The position numbers were made by a program, and so were the translations under genes. The notes beneath the pieces were generated by a model that was not told the DNA's origin, searched no databases, and worked only from the letters and a program-made list of their open reading frames with translations. DNA of 64,000 nucleotides, taken from contig CM061231.1 of the NCBI GenBank assembly GCA_030844895.1, forward strand, positions 4,966,001-5,030,000, written 5' to 3'. Positions 46,080 to 58,475 of this stretch are shown one piece after another (position 1 is the first letter of the stretch; each line of letters opens with the position of its first letter). Source of the DNA: Ambrosia x helenae (lineage: Eukaryota > Streptophyta > Magnoliopsida > Asterales > Asteraceae).

Positions 46080-48128
46080 GGGTGTGTGTAGTGGCTTAGT
46101 TATGAGGCGTTTTAGCATACCATAGCGCCAGGAACACAGTCCCCTCGGCGCTATGGTGGCGTTTTGGGTGTCATTGGTTTTGCTCATAACGAGCGTTTTC
46201 ATGCCTTGGGAATCGACATGACCGTTGGGAACGGTCATATTTGATTAAAATTTTTTTTTTCTCATCCACTATATATATATATGTAATATTCATATACTAC
46301 ACACTCATTCACACACATACAATACACACATACAAAACTATAACCCTCAAACAAATTCAACACACAAAAAAATCATCAAAATGTCGTCCCCTCCTCACTC
46401 CGATGACTCGTTTATCGATCTATATAATCGGTTTTTTAAAGATGACGGCGTGGAAGTGGACGAGGCCGTTTCGAGTGCGGTTACACTATTTTCTAGCGCG
46501 GTTGAAGCTGTAGGTACTTCCGTCCCACGGCCGATATTGTCTAGGCAATATATAGAGCGAGACCGTGTAGCCGCCAATGAGCGTTTGATGAATGACTATT
46601 TCAATGCCGATCCGGTTTACGGCCCTGATTTGTTTAGACGAAGATTTCGGATGCGTAAAAACTTATTTTTGCGCATCACCGGAGATTTAGAGTCCGCCTA
46701 TGACTACTTTAAGCAAAAACCCGACGCTAGAGGGTGTTTAGGATTCACCGCAATTCAAAAGGTGACTTCCGCAATACGTGTACTCGCCTACGGGAACACA
46801 TACGATATCAATGATGAGTATTTGAAGATGGCGGAGAAAACCACACGCGATACTTTGGAGTATTTCTGCTACGGTATTTACAAATATACATTTGATTTTT
46901 TTTATATATACATATAGTAGGTACATATTTTTTATATACACATTTGATTTTTTTAGGTATATGCCAATTATATGGAAAAAGATACCTGAGAAACCCGACA
47001 TGGAGCGACCTTCAACAACTATATGAAGCGCATATTCAAAAACATGGATTACCCGGTATGATTGGTAGTATAGATTGTCGTCAATGGCGATGGTATGCTT
47101 GTCCAACCGCATGGCGAGGTCAACATACACGCGGTGACCAAAAGGGACCAATGTTGGTTTTACAAGCAGTTGCCTCACAAGACATGTGGGTTTGGTCGGC
47201 CTTCTTTGGTCTAGCCGGGTGTATGAACGACATAAATACTTTTCAGTTTTCGCCATTGCTAGAGTCTTACATTGGCGGAACAATACCGAAATGTGGGTTT
47301 TATGCAAATAATAATTACTACGAGCATGGATACTACTTGACGGATGGTATATATCCGGAGTATTCAATGCTCGTCAAAACGTTTAGTCAGACACAAGATG
47401 AAAAAAGGCAATATTTTAAAAGAGTTCACGAGTCTGCAAGAAAGGACGTTGAGAGGTGTTTTGCCTGTCTTCAAGCACGATGGCATTTTGTAAGAAATCC
47501 TTGTCGTATGTGGGAAAAAGAAAGGATTAGAATGGTGATGTATGCTTGTATCATAATGCATAATATGATACTTGAAGACGAAGGAAAGGCAATATGCCCA
47601 AACTATGTAGCAGAAGAAGATGTTCCAGGGACGCAAGCGACACAGCAGGAGAGATTCCAAAACAGTGCCATGTTGCGTTCCAAGGATATACATAACGCGT
47701 TGAAGGCGGATTTGGTGGAGGAAGCATGGTCGATTCGCCCGATTCATCAGAGCCAGGCAGAAGAAGAAGAAGATGAATTTTATGAAGAAGAAGGAGAAGA
47801 AGAAGAAGCAGAAGAAGGAGACGACGACGACTAGTTTTTTTAAGTATTTGTAACTTTTTTTTAAGTATCTGTTGTTTTTTAGTATTTGTAATTTTTTTTA
47901 GTATTTGTAAGTTTTATATATTTAATGAAAAATAATTTAAACTATTTAATATTCTTATTTAAATAAAAAACAATAAAAAACAATGATTACCCAATCATTT
48001 ATAACCCCCACATAACCCCCCTTCCCACTACACCTCTTTTTCCATAACCCTCAAATAACCTCCCTTTCTATTACTTTTTAATATTTTAATATCATAACCT
48101 CCACATAACCCCCCACCCCTACACACCC
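46080..48128 (+). mobile_element. Complete-looking PIF/Harbinger transposon, 2,049 bp
   Basis: Ends GGGTGTGTGTAGTGG and CCACCCCTACACACCC are inverted repeats, with TTA duplicated at 46077-46079 and 48129-48131. It carries a single spliced transposase gene with all catalytic residues. The 3' subterminal region (47985-48120) repeats CATAACCCCC-like words about five times, and the left end has GGCG-rich words. A second, Myb-like gene normally found in PIF/Harbinger elements is not visible, so if mobile it would depend on another copy for that protein. Confidence 0.92.
46381..47834 (+). CDS. PIF/Harbinger DDE transposase
   Basis: Two exons, 46381-46873 and 46957-47834, with an 83-base intron whose borders (GTATTT, TTTTTTAG) restore frame at YG-ICQLYG. 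The product has 456 residues. It is the DDE endonuclease that cuts and joins transposon ends. The N-terminal half contains FRMRKNLFLRITGDLE and LGFTAIQKVTSAIRVLAYG, the helix-turn-helix-like region of this family. The catalytic triad is visible: Asp204 in GSIDC, Asp256 in NDINTF, Glu330 in DVERCF. The C-terminal tail is strongly acidic (Glu-rich, ending GDDDD). No frame breaks. The start is the first ATG of the frame, 301 bases inside the element. Confidence 0.93.
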
Positions 48129-48131
48129 TTA

Positions 48132-49552
48132 TGGAGTTAGGATCAATTACATCCATCAATCATATAATAAAAGTATTAATATCATGATTCATGAATGAAT
48201 GTGTGATTAACTCTATTTAAATAAAACAAATATTAATTAAATTCATAAGACCCCTAGAAATCTAAAAACAACAACATGAAACTGGGGACCAATCTACATG
48301 AAGAATCTTGAAATAAAAGGCAATATTAAATATTTAATAGATGATGTAAATGGTAGAGGCCATGGTTTTCTTAAGTGGTTTTCACCATTCATTGAATTCA
48401 CATTCATTTTACACCCTTCACGTCTTGTTTTATCAAGATGGAACCCGGCCAACGTACCCCTTGACTTTTAACCCAATTCCCTCAACATTTAGCAATTACC
48501 ACAAGCTTTTTATTTTTTATTTTTAATAGCAAATGTTACATATCATTATAACACCAATAATAAACATTGGATCTCCCCCTTAATAGACATTTGCCTTTAT
48601 CAAGTGGACTAGTCTCACATTCAGAACGTTAACAATGTTTTACCTTTCTATACCAAACCCCTTAAATTAAGCACAATCTTTTTACCATTTGTTTGGGTAA
48701 ACAATCTTTTTACCTTTTGACTAATGCCATAGGTGCAAACTCTACATCGATTAAATATAGAACCACAGTCAACAAAAAGCTTGAAATCCTAAACACCCCG
48801 CAAATTTAGTTGTAGGTGATTACTAGTTAGGCGAAAATATGAATTTACCCAATTTACCAATACACCGCTAAGCAACAAGAATTACCATCGGTTGGTTAAA
48901 TCAAAATCCATCGAATACTGGATTTAAACTAAGACCTGTGCTAAAGGGACTTGAAACCATACCACTAGACCAACCATCTTAAAGGTTTGTACTCTCTTAC
49001 CTTTCAAACATCACATGCACAAAAGCCATCACATAACAATGAAATGAAACAATACAAAAAAGAAATATATATATATATTTTCTTTATTGATGAATGTTTA
49101 CAAAAAGGAAACCCCCTAAAAGTATTCAACTAAATACAGTACACCTAAGGCCTATCTTCAATATGTATATATTTTTCATCTTCACATATATACATTACAC
49201 ACAAAGGGCAATTCTATATCCAGAAAGAAGCCCACTTATAATTTACATTGGTACATGCTATCAGAAATGGAACAAAACACAATAGAATAGGGGATGATAG
49301 GCTTATGATTATGGGGGGTAAAATGGGAATTCCAAAAAAAGCTACCATCTTGATAAGAAAAGAATGGTAGTGAGGTAGGATGCAATAGCTGCAAAGATTA
49401 AGGTAAATTACTAATCTAACCCTTCTAGTTCAATTTTGTTCTTTTATACAGGAGGTTGGTGATCGGAAGGCCGGAAATTTACCATTATGTCCTCCGTCGA
49501 TGCAGTAAAATTACAACTATGCCTTTCATCCACCGGTAACTGTTGGATTCCT
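48132..49552. other. Intergenic DNA between the Harbinger element and TTL
   Basis: AT-rich. A minus-strand tRNA-derived SINE-like piece is at 48885-48985. The last 200-300 bases are probably the TTL 3' untranslated region. No gene found. Confidence 0.55.
48885..48985 (-). repeat. tRNA-derived SINE-like repeat
   Basis: On the minus strand TGGTCTAGTGGTATGG is an A-box match and GGTCTTAGTTTAAATCC a B-box-like match about 30 bases later. Target duplication not found. Confidence 0.45.
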
Positions 49553-51641
49553 TTAGAGGCTGTAATGGCGGACAGAGGCTTCCAATACTTCTCGAGATGG
49601 GCATACCATTTCTTTCATTCGGTTACTCTTTTTGTAAATCTTGATTGTTGGTACAATTCTTACATTCTCAGCATTTGCAATCGTCGGGCTCTCTTCAATA
49701 TCAACCTTTTACGTTACATAAAACAATACAAAAGGCGTTAAACAGGCGAATGCAAGAATCACATTTCCACATGTGCAAATAGACAAATAGTTCCAGCATG
49801 TGTGTGCGCGTATGCATATGCGTGTGCATGCTTCTCGATTATATTTCAAATGTAAGAATCATATTTCTGCATGTGCATATGATGCCTGTTTGCGCGTGTG
49901 AATGCTTCTTGATAATAGAAATCAAACATAAACAAGTGAATGCAAGAATCACATTTCTACATGTGGGTGCGCATATGCATATGTGTGGGGCATGCTTTTC
50001 TACATGTGTGTATCATTCCAATGTGCGTGTGCGTGTGCGCGTGGGAGCTTCTTGGTTATAATAATTAAAACCTTACAATACAGAAGTCAATGCAATAATC
50101 ACTATTTTAAGCTTCTTCAACAAAAAAAAATATACCTTGAGAAAGTTTATAGATGGATATCGAGTGCATAAAGTGTCAAGAAATGGAGATATCTGCTTGC
50201 ATTGAAGATCAGATTTCGTTTTGAAAAGAACAACAGAGGCCCCTGAATTTTAAACATAAAGAGTCAACAAAAAGTCAAAGCTTTTTTCTCACGAAACAAA
50301 GCGTGTAATCATATTATGTGACGAATTAAGAACAAACCGGTTGAAGCAACTGCAGCTCTGAACTGTTCAAGATTATTAATCAGTTCAACTTCACCACCAA
50401 ATTTCAAATTGTACACTTCTTCCCCTCGCGATTTCTTTAATGCCACTTGCGCATGAAATAAAGATTCCGCTATGTCGTTATTATCTGGAAGCTCTCTCCT
50501 TAAAACCTCGTAATCTCTAACTGATTCGGCCCACCTTTCAAGCTGTAACATAAAAAACCTTGATTTATGAAATTTAGACAATTTATGAAGGTTATCAATG
50601 ACTTCAAGAGTAAAATATAAATACAAATATATATACACGCACGCACGCACCTTGACATACGTGGCGGCTCGTCGAAGAAGCGCTTTAGTATAATTTGGAC
50701 GAATAAGAAGAGCTTGATTACAATCATCAAGAGATCTTTCAAACTGTCCAAGTTTAAACCAACAAGCTGCGCGATTGCTGTACAAAATTGAATTTGAGGG
50801 ATCAAATTTAATCCCTTCCCCATAAGCCGAACAAGCGTCAGTGAATCGTTCTGATTTAAACAAATCATTGCCACGAGCCCGGGATCTACACAATGACCTT
50901 ATATTTTGAAGCAACACCACAACCTCAACATTTTAGGGTCAATTTGCATTGATTTCTCAATAGATGCAACCGCGTTCTCAAATCTTTAAAAAAGAAATAA
51001 AAAAAAAGTTATTTTGAATCCTTTCATTTCAAAACACAATGCTAAACATCTTATCACACAAACTCACCTTCCCATTGACAGGTCAATCAGAGCGCGTGTA
51101 AACAAAATGTACGCTTCAGATTGCATCCCAAAAAACTTCACTTGAGAACAAGACGGGCTACTAGATAAGTCAAATTTAGGCGCATGTGAAAGAACCGACT
51201 CTGCTTCATGTAATTGATGGAGCTTCAATAGCGCTTCAGCTTTGCATGCAAATAGCTAAAAGTTTATAAAGCAAACAAATTCAGTTTCCATTACAACGAT
51301 TTGCGATTGAATCAACTATTTCAAAATTAAGTTGCGTTACCTGATGACAAGCGTCTGCTCCAGATGAAATAGCAGCATCGGCTTCCCTTAACACACCACC
51401 CCAGTCTCGGACCCTCCTAAAATTCATGCACGCGTTTAAGTGCTTTTCTACTAAATGCAACTTCTGGGCCTCGTTCGGGTCAGGTTTACACTCCTTAAAA
51501 TAAAGATGTCTCCTTGCATTTTCAACCTGTCCTAAACTGGCATTGCTTACATGAATCAGATTCAAGTAATTACACTGTTTTTGTTCATTGCAATCTTCAA
51601 TCATGATCAACAACACCATCATAACAATACCCCCATAATTA

Positions 51642-51677
<36 letters not shown>

Positions 51678-52677
51678 TATTCATCCAAAATAGTATACTA
51701 TACCATTCACAACACAATCAAGTGAATATATCAAAGATTATGACTAATTCAATAAACAAACAACAACAAAAAGATCAAGATTAATCCAAGACAACCATTA
51801 ATATCAATCATTCACCTGATGAGAACTTATTATTATTTTCAATATTTCTTGAAAAAATAAGATTAAAAAAAAAAAGATCAAAACTTTTTTACTTTTTTTT
51901 TTTTTTTTTTTAAATTTTCTTGAAATTACATACTTACCTAACAAGAAGAGATCCTAACCGATGATGAGCTCTAACATACCCATCATCCAACCTTATAGCC
52001 TCATAACATTCCTTAACCGCTTCAGTTAACCTCTTCAACCCAATCAATGCAGCTGCACGGTTACTATGGTAGGCTGCATTCACAGGCGATAATAATATTG
52101 CTTTATCATAAAACCTCAATGCCTCTAAATAACACCCCTTTTTATACTCTTCATTCCCTAACCTCTTCAACTCTTCACCATCCATTGACCCGGATTCTGA
52201 CCCGGACCTTGACCCGGACCCACCACGCATTATGCTACCGTGACCATAATTACCGGATCCTAAACTCAATACTTCGGGTTTGGAGCTCCGGTTCAGCATC
52301 ATGCCCGTTTTTAAAACTCGGCCCGACCGGCAGATGTTACCGGCCGGTAGTACGTTGACCGGTGGAGAAGTGGCATAGCTAGACCCGGATTCGGGTTGGG
52401 TATGACCCGGATTAACCCGAGAGCCGGAAATGGAGAATGTTGGTGAGCTATCAACTGACAGCTCACCGGAGTATGAGATTCGGGTTCCGGGTCGACCAGA
52501 AAATGACCCGGATGAGCAAGAGCTGGTGCTGATTGTGGGTCGGGTTGTTAACGGGGAAATGGGTGAACCTGGACCCGGATTGTAATCAAGTTCTTTGAAG
52601 TCTGGTTTATTGATGGTATCGTTAATGGTGAGTGAAGTGAAGGGTAATTCGGTAATGGGATTAGAAGAGTTTGACAT
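49553..52677 (-). CDS. TTL: TPR repeat / thioredoxin-like protein (TTL family), with a frame break
   Basis: Seven exons on the minus strand: 52677-51938, 51536-51341, 51255-51068, 50983-50651, 50542-50338, 50242-50136, 49705-49553. With one missing base allowed the product has about 640 residues, normal for the family. The N-terminal 140 residues are Ser/Gly/Pro-rich and disordered. TPR motifs follow from about residue 165 ([20 protein letters not shown]) and again in exon 4 ([20 protein letters not shown]). The C terminus is a thioredoxin-like fold without a CxxC redox pair ([26 protein letters not shown], though the middle residue may read I). TTL proteins are scaffolds in osmotic-stress and brassinosteroid responses in Arabidopsis (family knowledge). 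Exon 4 breaks: at a four-T run, 50931-50934, one base fewer than the frame needs, and a stop follows. All sequence beyond is intact, so a base-calling error or a very young mutation is likely. Confidence 0.93.
49748..50062. repeat. Degenerate minisatellite in TTL intron 6
   Basis: About three to four imperfect units, each with GAATGCAAGAATCACATTTC followed by alternating GTGTGCGCATATGC tracts. Long alternating purine-pyrimidine runs lie at 49798-49828 and 50018-50045. Intronic. Confidence 0.75.
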
Positions 52678-52870
52678 TTCTTGAATGAGAAGAGGCTAAA
52701 GATTGAGAATTTATTGTTAAGACACAATCTTTGCTTTGTTTTGTTTTGTTTTGTTTGTGTTGTGTTGAAGAGATGAATGGGTGTGGTTAATGCAAGCAGT
52801 GGTGGATTATTATGAAAGAGAGAAAGACGGGATAAATGAAGAAGGAAGAAAAGAGATGGGGATCATGTGA

Positions 52871-52876
52871 TTTATA
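52871..52876 (-). promoter_or_regulatory. TATA box of the TTL gene
   Basis: Minus-strand CCCCTATAAATCACA lies 194 bases upstream of the ATG, giving a leader of about 165 bases. A GA/T-rich promoter stretch is just upstream (52905-52945). Confidence 0.55.
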
Positions 52877-53079
52877 GGGGAAGGAAATAATGTGACATGG
52901 TTAGAGAGAGAGAGAGAGAGAGGTTTTTTTTTTTTTTTTTTTATTTTACAGAGAGGAAAGATAAAGGAAGGAGATGATGGAGTATTATTTTTTGGTTTGA
53001 TTTCAGAAGCAAGAGGTTTCTCTCTTTACTGCCCTCTATTCTTCAGGTACATTTGATTACTTTTATTTATTTATTTTTT

Positions 53080-53870
53080 AAACAAAATATAATACTTTTA
53101 TTTCAGAACAAAGAAAATTATTTCAAGATAACGGGTAGACAGACAACAAGTTATGCCGCCACCCTTTTCTGAATAGCAAATCCTAATCTATTAAAAACGT
53201 AACCCTGTCCAACCAGAGCCGAGACACTACTATGAGCCGAGACATTTAAGTACTTGATTTGTATAGTATTATTCTATTCTATGCTATTTATAATGTTGTA
53301 CCATTCTAATGTGCCTAACCTTCATTACATGTGGCCGGTCAAAAAAAACCTCCATTACATGGGGCTTAATAATATGTTTTTTCCTAGTTAGAGTCGTAGT
53401 TACCCATGGTTTGTTTAGGGACGGAGTTTACATCCAAAAGTTTTTAAAAATTGGTACACATTAGCAAGAAAAAAAATGTGATGCATGCTAGTATCGACAA
53501 TAATATTGAAGTGTTTCTTCTTTAATGTAGAGAAGCATGGTCTTTATTTAATTAGTCGGTTATTGATTTATTCAACACCTAAGGCTTCATATTATATTTG
53601 ATTGATTATTCGAATATTTTTTCTGAAATTGCAAACTAGCCAACTCCTATAATCCATTTTATTCATAACTAGTGGGTTACCGAGTTGCGTGTTGTGCAAC
53701 TTTTGAACGTGTTTGTGAGCGAATAGAGATAGCGATAAATAACATGCCCAAAGAAAACAGTCATACGTCGGACTATTGATTTAAAGGTTGTCCAAAAAAG
53801 CGGTCATACAACGGACCTTTGAGTTAGATGTTTAAAACATATCGTTAACACAGTGCGCGTGGCACGACAG
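53080..53870. repeat. Long direct repeat X, copy 1 (791 bp)
   Basis: Nearly the same as 58476-59269 (about 2-3 percent divergence by eye). It starts AAACAAAATATAATAC and ends GGCACGACAG. It includes a minus-strand Helitron-type 3' end at 53669. Copy 1 lies directly upstream of the TTL promoter. Confidence 0.95.
53669..53700 (-). mobile_element. Helitron-like 3' terminus (in repeat X copy 1)
   Basis: Minus-strand GTTGC-loop-GCAAC hairpin, then TCGGTAACCCA and CTAG (53669-53672) before T. The same end is at 59068-59071. The hairpin is short (5 bp), so the call is moderate. Confidence 0.5.
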
Positions 53871-55969
53871 TGTAACACCCCAAAACCATTCGTTCGCCTA
53901 ACTACGCCATTAGGCGTGATTAGCAAAATATTAACACAAGACTTAGAGAATATAATATGGGTTATATTCTAATATGGAAATAACCTAGTTAATAATATTA
54001 TGTTTATAAATGAATAAAAGGTGTTGGAAACTAGCTTATGAGTTAGTTTTTTTTATAGCAAAATGAACCGAGACTAAACTTGAGGGACCATAGTTGCCTA
54101 AATGATAAACTTGGTTTTATCATTATGAAATTTAAAAGAAAAGAAAAACACACACACACACTTGGTGTGTGCCACGAAAATGATCAGGAGACAAAGTCTC
54201 CTTTGTCTACAACCCTAATCAACAAGAACAAGCCCAATCAAGGCCAAAATCAAAGGGGTTCTTCTTCCATGAGCCCTAAAACGAATCACCCAAGTTTGAT
54301 AAACGCAAAGGTAACTTTTATTTGCCTTAATTTGATGATTTTATTCAAGCTTGAAGTGGGTGAAAATCTTGATTGATTACAAAACGTGAGATTATTAGTT
54401 GTTAGAGGTTTCTCTAGCTTTAGGGAGCCTCAATCATACCTAATTTGCTTACGAATCACATTCTACATGTATGTTTGATTCTAGTTATATGGTTATGCTA
54501 ATATGTGAAAATTGGGGTTTAACCTCTAGGTTGAAACCCTCTATGTTTAATGATTTAGTTAACTCTTAGGAGCTTTCTTAATGAGGAATTTAGGCTAAAA
54601 AGTCTAAATAACATGATATGATGATTATTAGCTAAATGGGTATGCTTTGGCTAACTTAAAACTCATGAAAAATCAATTAAATTGGTGGGTGCACACCAAG
54701 TGTTTGATTAAATGCCAAATTGGTGAACACTAGTGAAACTATGAAGTTAGAATCATGTAAGAGCTATTAATCGTATGTGATATTGGTTTGTAATAAGCCA
54801 AGTTAATTGCATATTCTATATAAGAAAATGGCTATGGATTTAGCTATAAATGGGTAATGAATACATGATTTATGGATAGTGAATTAATTCCATGTTATGT
54901 ATTCTAATAATCAAGTTTGACATATCCCTAAGTAGGTACAAGAACTAGGGATGCAAACGGGTCAAACGGATGCAAGTAATGCGTATGGAAGCAAGAACGG
55001 ATATGAGGTAAGTTGTACTTACACCACTAGAGTATAACATAGCTTAATTATTGTATACATTCGTCTCGAATCTAGTGTATGTGATAATGGTAAATCCCAA
55101 GGGTGGAATGTATTAAATGAGTTGCCTTATGTGCACTCAAAACAAAACGTGGTTTACGACTTTAATCGAGACAATGAGTTATGACCGAATGGTGAAATTT
55201 ATCAAACGGGTCAATTAAGAAGGTATGTGAGAAATGATGTTTTAATCCAAATGGAATCAATTGAATGGAATCATTAAGCATGATGTTAAATGGGTCAAGT
55301 TGTGTCACTTGAACCATAGGTAAAAACTTGTGTAATATAGTAACTTGAACTATGGGTCTAAACGGGTCAAATGGTAAAGTCCTCATCAATTGAGTCCAAT
55401 ACTTGATGCTTGTATTTCAAGCAATAAGATTCATGAGGTTAAACGGATCAAATGGCAAGGTATTACCATTTGAGTTTCGAGTAATTTATGTGTACATTTA
55501 GAAAGCACGCAGGTAGATGCATTTGCGCATGCACGCTTGATGCTAAGAATCGTGGAGGATACGCACAAGGTATGAGAATGGGTCAACACCACCCGGTAAG
55601 TCCGTAGTCGAATAAACGCCTTCGGGCGAAGCAAGATAGGTGATAAAAGTACTCACATGAGGTGTGGGTGCCAATCAAGTAAGTTATTTTCATAACTGTG
55701 TCAAATGCGCGCTAATGCGCTTAGAATTGACTAAACAAGTGAAAACTTGAGAAAGGATGAAACTCTAAGTCCGGAAGGACTTAGAGGTTTTTAAACAAGT
55801 CATTGAGTCAAAAACATTGGATTTGAAACAAGAAGTTTCGCCACGAATGGCTAAATTGAAAGATTTGGTCATGAGGGGCATTTTGGGGATTTAAAGGATT
55901 AATAAAGGTTGATTCTAAGAATCTAAGTCGTAATGAAACAAATCGGACAAACGCTTTTGTTGATCAAGT
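53871..55969 (+). mobile_element. Gypsy-type LTR fragment
   Basis: Begins exactly at the end of repeat X copy 1 with TGTAACACCCCAAAACC, the characteristic LTR start of plant chromovirus (Del/Tekay) Ty3 elements. No coding region is seen over 2.1 kb. The sequence has many GGGTCAAA/CGGGTCA phrases and an exon-like stretch with GT donor around 54310. It ends where the Copia LTR begins at 55970, so its own end is missing or hidden. It may be a truncated LTR or a solo LTR. Confidence 0.55.
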
Positions 55970-58475
55970 GTCTAATTATTAGCCGATTATTTAGTATATA
56001 TTGTTTATTATAGATAAAGTATTTATGGTATCCTTTCCTTATTATTGTATAGTCGGTTAGGGTTGCATGGCTATATATATGGCCTTATTCTTTGTACTCA
56101 ATTCATTCAGAAATCAATACCATAAACACTTTTATGGTATCAGAGCACAGGCTCTAACCCTAACCCTAATATTCTTTTTTTTTTCTGTTCGGCTGCACTG
56201 GTTTCGACCAGACTTTCTGATCAGCAGCAGTCTTCTTCTTTCTGCAGCCCCCTTCTCACATCAGCAGATATTTGTTTCCTTCAATCATGTCTAAAGATGA
56301 TTCTGCAGAACCCTCAAACCCTCCCAAACCTATGAACCTGCATCCCGCCTATTCTGTGTCCAACATCCAGTCCAAGATACGGACGTTGGATGGCAAGAAA
56401 ACCACATACACAGCCTGGTTAAAATTGTTTAAACTTCATGCAGTCGCATATAAAGTTTCAGATCACATTGATGGTACTCCTGCACCGGATCCCACTTCAG
56501 CCGAGTATCCACTCTGGCTTGAAATTGATGCTTTGGTTCTCCAGTGGATCTACAGCACAGTCTCGGACGATTACCTCGACCGCTGTTTCGACGCAGTCGA
56601 TGGAACCGCCCGGGCTGCGTGGGTCCAACTCGAGAAGGTCTTCTTAAGTAACAAACAGGCACGCGCGGCTGCTCTTGAAACTCAGTTTGTAAATCTAACT
56701 CTTGCAGGTTGCAAAAATCTGGACGATTATCTTCAACGACTCAAGGAACTCGCCAATCAACTCGGCGATGTGGATCAGCCGGTTACTGAATCAAGATTAG
56801 TGCTTCAACTGGTCCGAGGCCTTCCCGCTGAATTTGATACTACGGCTGCTCTCATACATCAGCAGCGTGCTGATTGGGATTCTGCCAGATCCATGCTCCA
56901 AGATGAAGTCATTCGCCAGGAAGCTCGCCGCTCCCCCAGTTCCTCGGTCCTTCACACTGCTGCCACCCCACACCAGCAACAAACCAATGCTTCGGCTACC
57001 AACTCCTCATCTTACTCACCATACCCGCCCTCCTCTCAGCCAAATCAACACCCGCAACAGTACTCCCAACAGTTTAATCAGTCACGCGGAAGGGGGCGTG
57101 GAAGGGGCAGAAGCGGCAGAGGCAGAAGCCGAGGCAGACAAGGTGTTTCGGGCTTTTCGGGCTGGACCAACACCCCAGGCTACCCCAACTGGGCTTGGTG
57201 GAACACTCCTCCTTGCCCTTATCCCACTACCAATTCATGGCAGCCTCCCAACTACAACACACAGCAATTTTCGGCCCAAAACAGCGGGCCTCATCAGCCC
57301 ACTGTCCAATACATTGCAAATCCCTCGGCCCCACCTCAACCATACCACAATCCAGCCCAACAATCATTCAGCCCATCTCAACAAGCCTACGGCTACAATG
57401 CCTTGTGCCCATCTGATTTGAGTGCCGCGCTCTCGGCTATGCAAATAAACCAGCAGGATCCCACTAAATTCATGGACACTGGAGCCGAAACTCATGTTAC
57501 TCAGGACCAAGGTACAATTTCTATTCCCTCATCATCTACTGTACGCACTAAAATTCTTGTTGGCGATGGTAATTCTATCCCAATTAAAGCCTCAGGAACA
57601 GGTTTTTGCATATTACCAAACCGCACATACATTTTACCAAACCTTTTATATAGTCCACAAATCATTAAAAATCTTATTTCTGTTCGTCGCTTCACACGCG
57701 ACAACAATGTTTCCGTTGAATTTGACCCTTTCGGTTTTTCTTTGAAGGATCTCATCACTGGCCGCCACCTTTCACGCCACAATAGCACCGGGGATCTCTA
57801 TCCACTCACACCACCTGAACTACCACTTCCAGCTTGCTTTCTCACAACTACTTCATCACCTCAACCTTGGCATGATCGTCTTGGACATCCCGGTGTTCAA
57901 GTTTTAGATGTTCTTTCTCGTCATTTTAATTTACAATGTAATAAAGACGTTTCGTCTACTTTTTGTAACTCATGCCAATTATCTAATAGTAAAAGATTAC
58001 CTTTTTATGCTTCTAATTCTTTTACTTTTTCCCCGTTTGACATCATTCATTGTGATTTGTGGACTTCACCTATAACCAGTAAAACCGGGTACAAATATTA
58101 CATGGTTCTCATAGATAATTTCTCCCACTTTATATGGGTGTACCCTCTAAAATACAAATCCGAAACTTTCACAACCTTTGTCAAATTCCACCGCCTAATC
58201 GCCACACAATTTAATCGTTTTATTAAAACGTTTCAATGTGACTTAGGCGGCGAGTTTGATAACCATGCCTTCAAAAACTTTGCCCAACAAAACGGTTTCT
58301 TATTCCGTTTCTCATGCCCACAAACATCTTCTCAAAATGGCCGAGCTGAGCGAATGATTCGTCGCTTAAATGACATCATTCGCTCCCTACTTATACATGC
58401 CAATCTTCCACCTATATTTTGGGTGGAAGCTCACACTTTTACTAATGACTTGACAACTCAAACGGTATGCAACTC
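55970..58475 (+). mobile_element. Ty1/Copia element truncated after integrase
   Basis: A 159-bp LTR (55970-56128, TGTCTAATTATTAG ... CCATAAACA) precedes a perfect tRNA-Met primer-binding site TGGTATCAGAGC at 56135-56146. gag and pol follow and are cut at 58475, where repeat X copy 2 begins. Reverse transcriptase, RNase H and the 3' LTR are absent. Confidence 0.9.

Noticed and set aside
46738..47367. 209-codon minus-strand frame
   Set aside because: Antisense of the Harbinger transposase and its intron.
49487..49741. 84-codon plus-strand frame
   Set aside because: Antisense of the last TTL exon.
56834..57421. 195-codon plus-strand frame within Copia gag
   Set aside because: Out-of-frame reading of the repetitive RG and Pro/Gln region of the real Copia frame.
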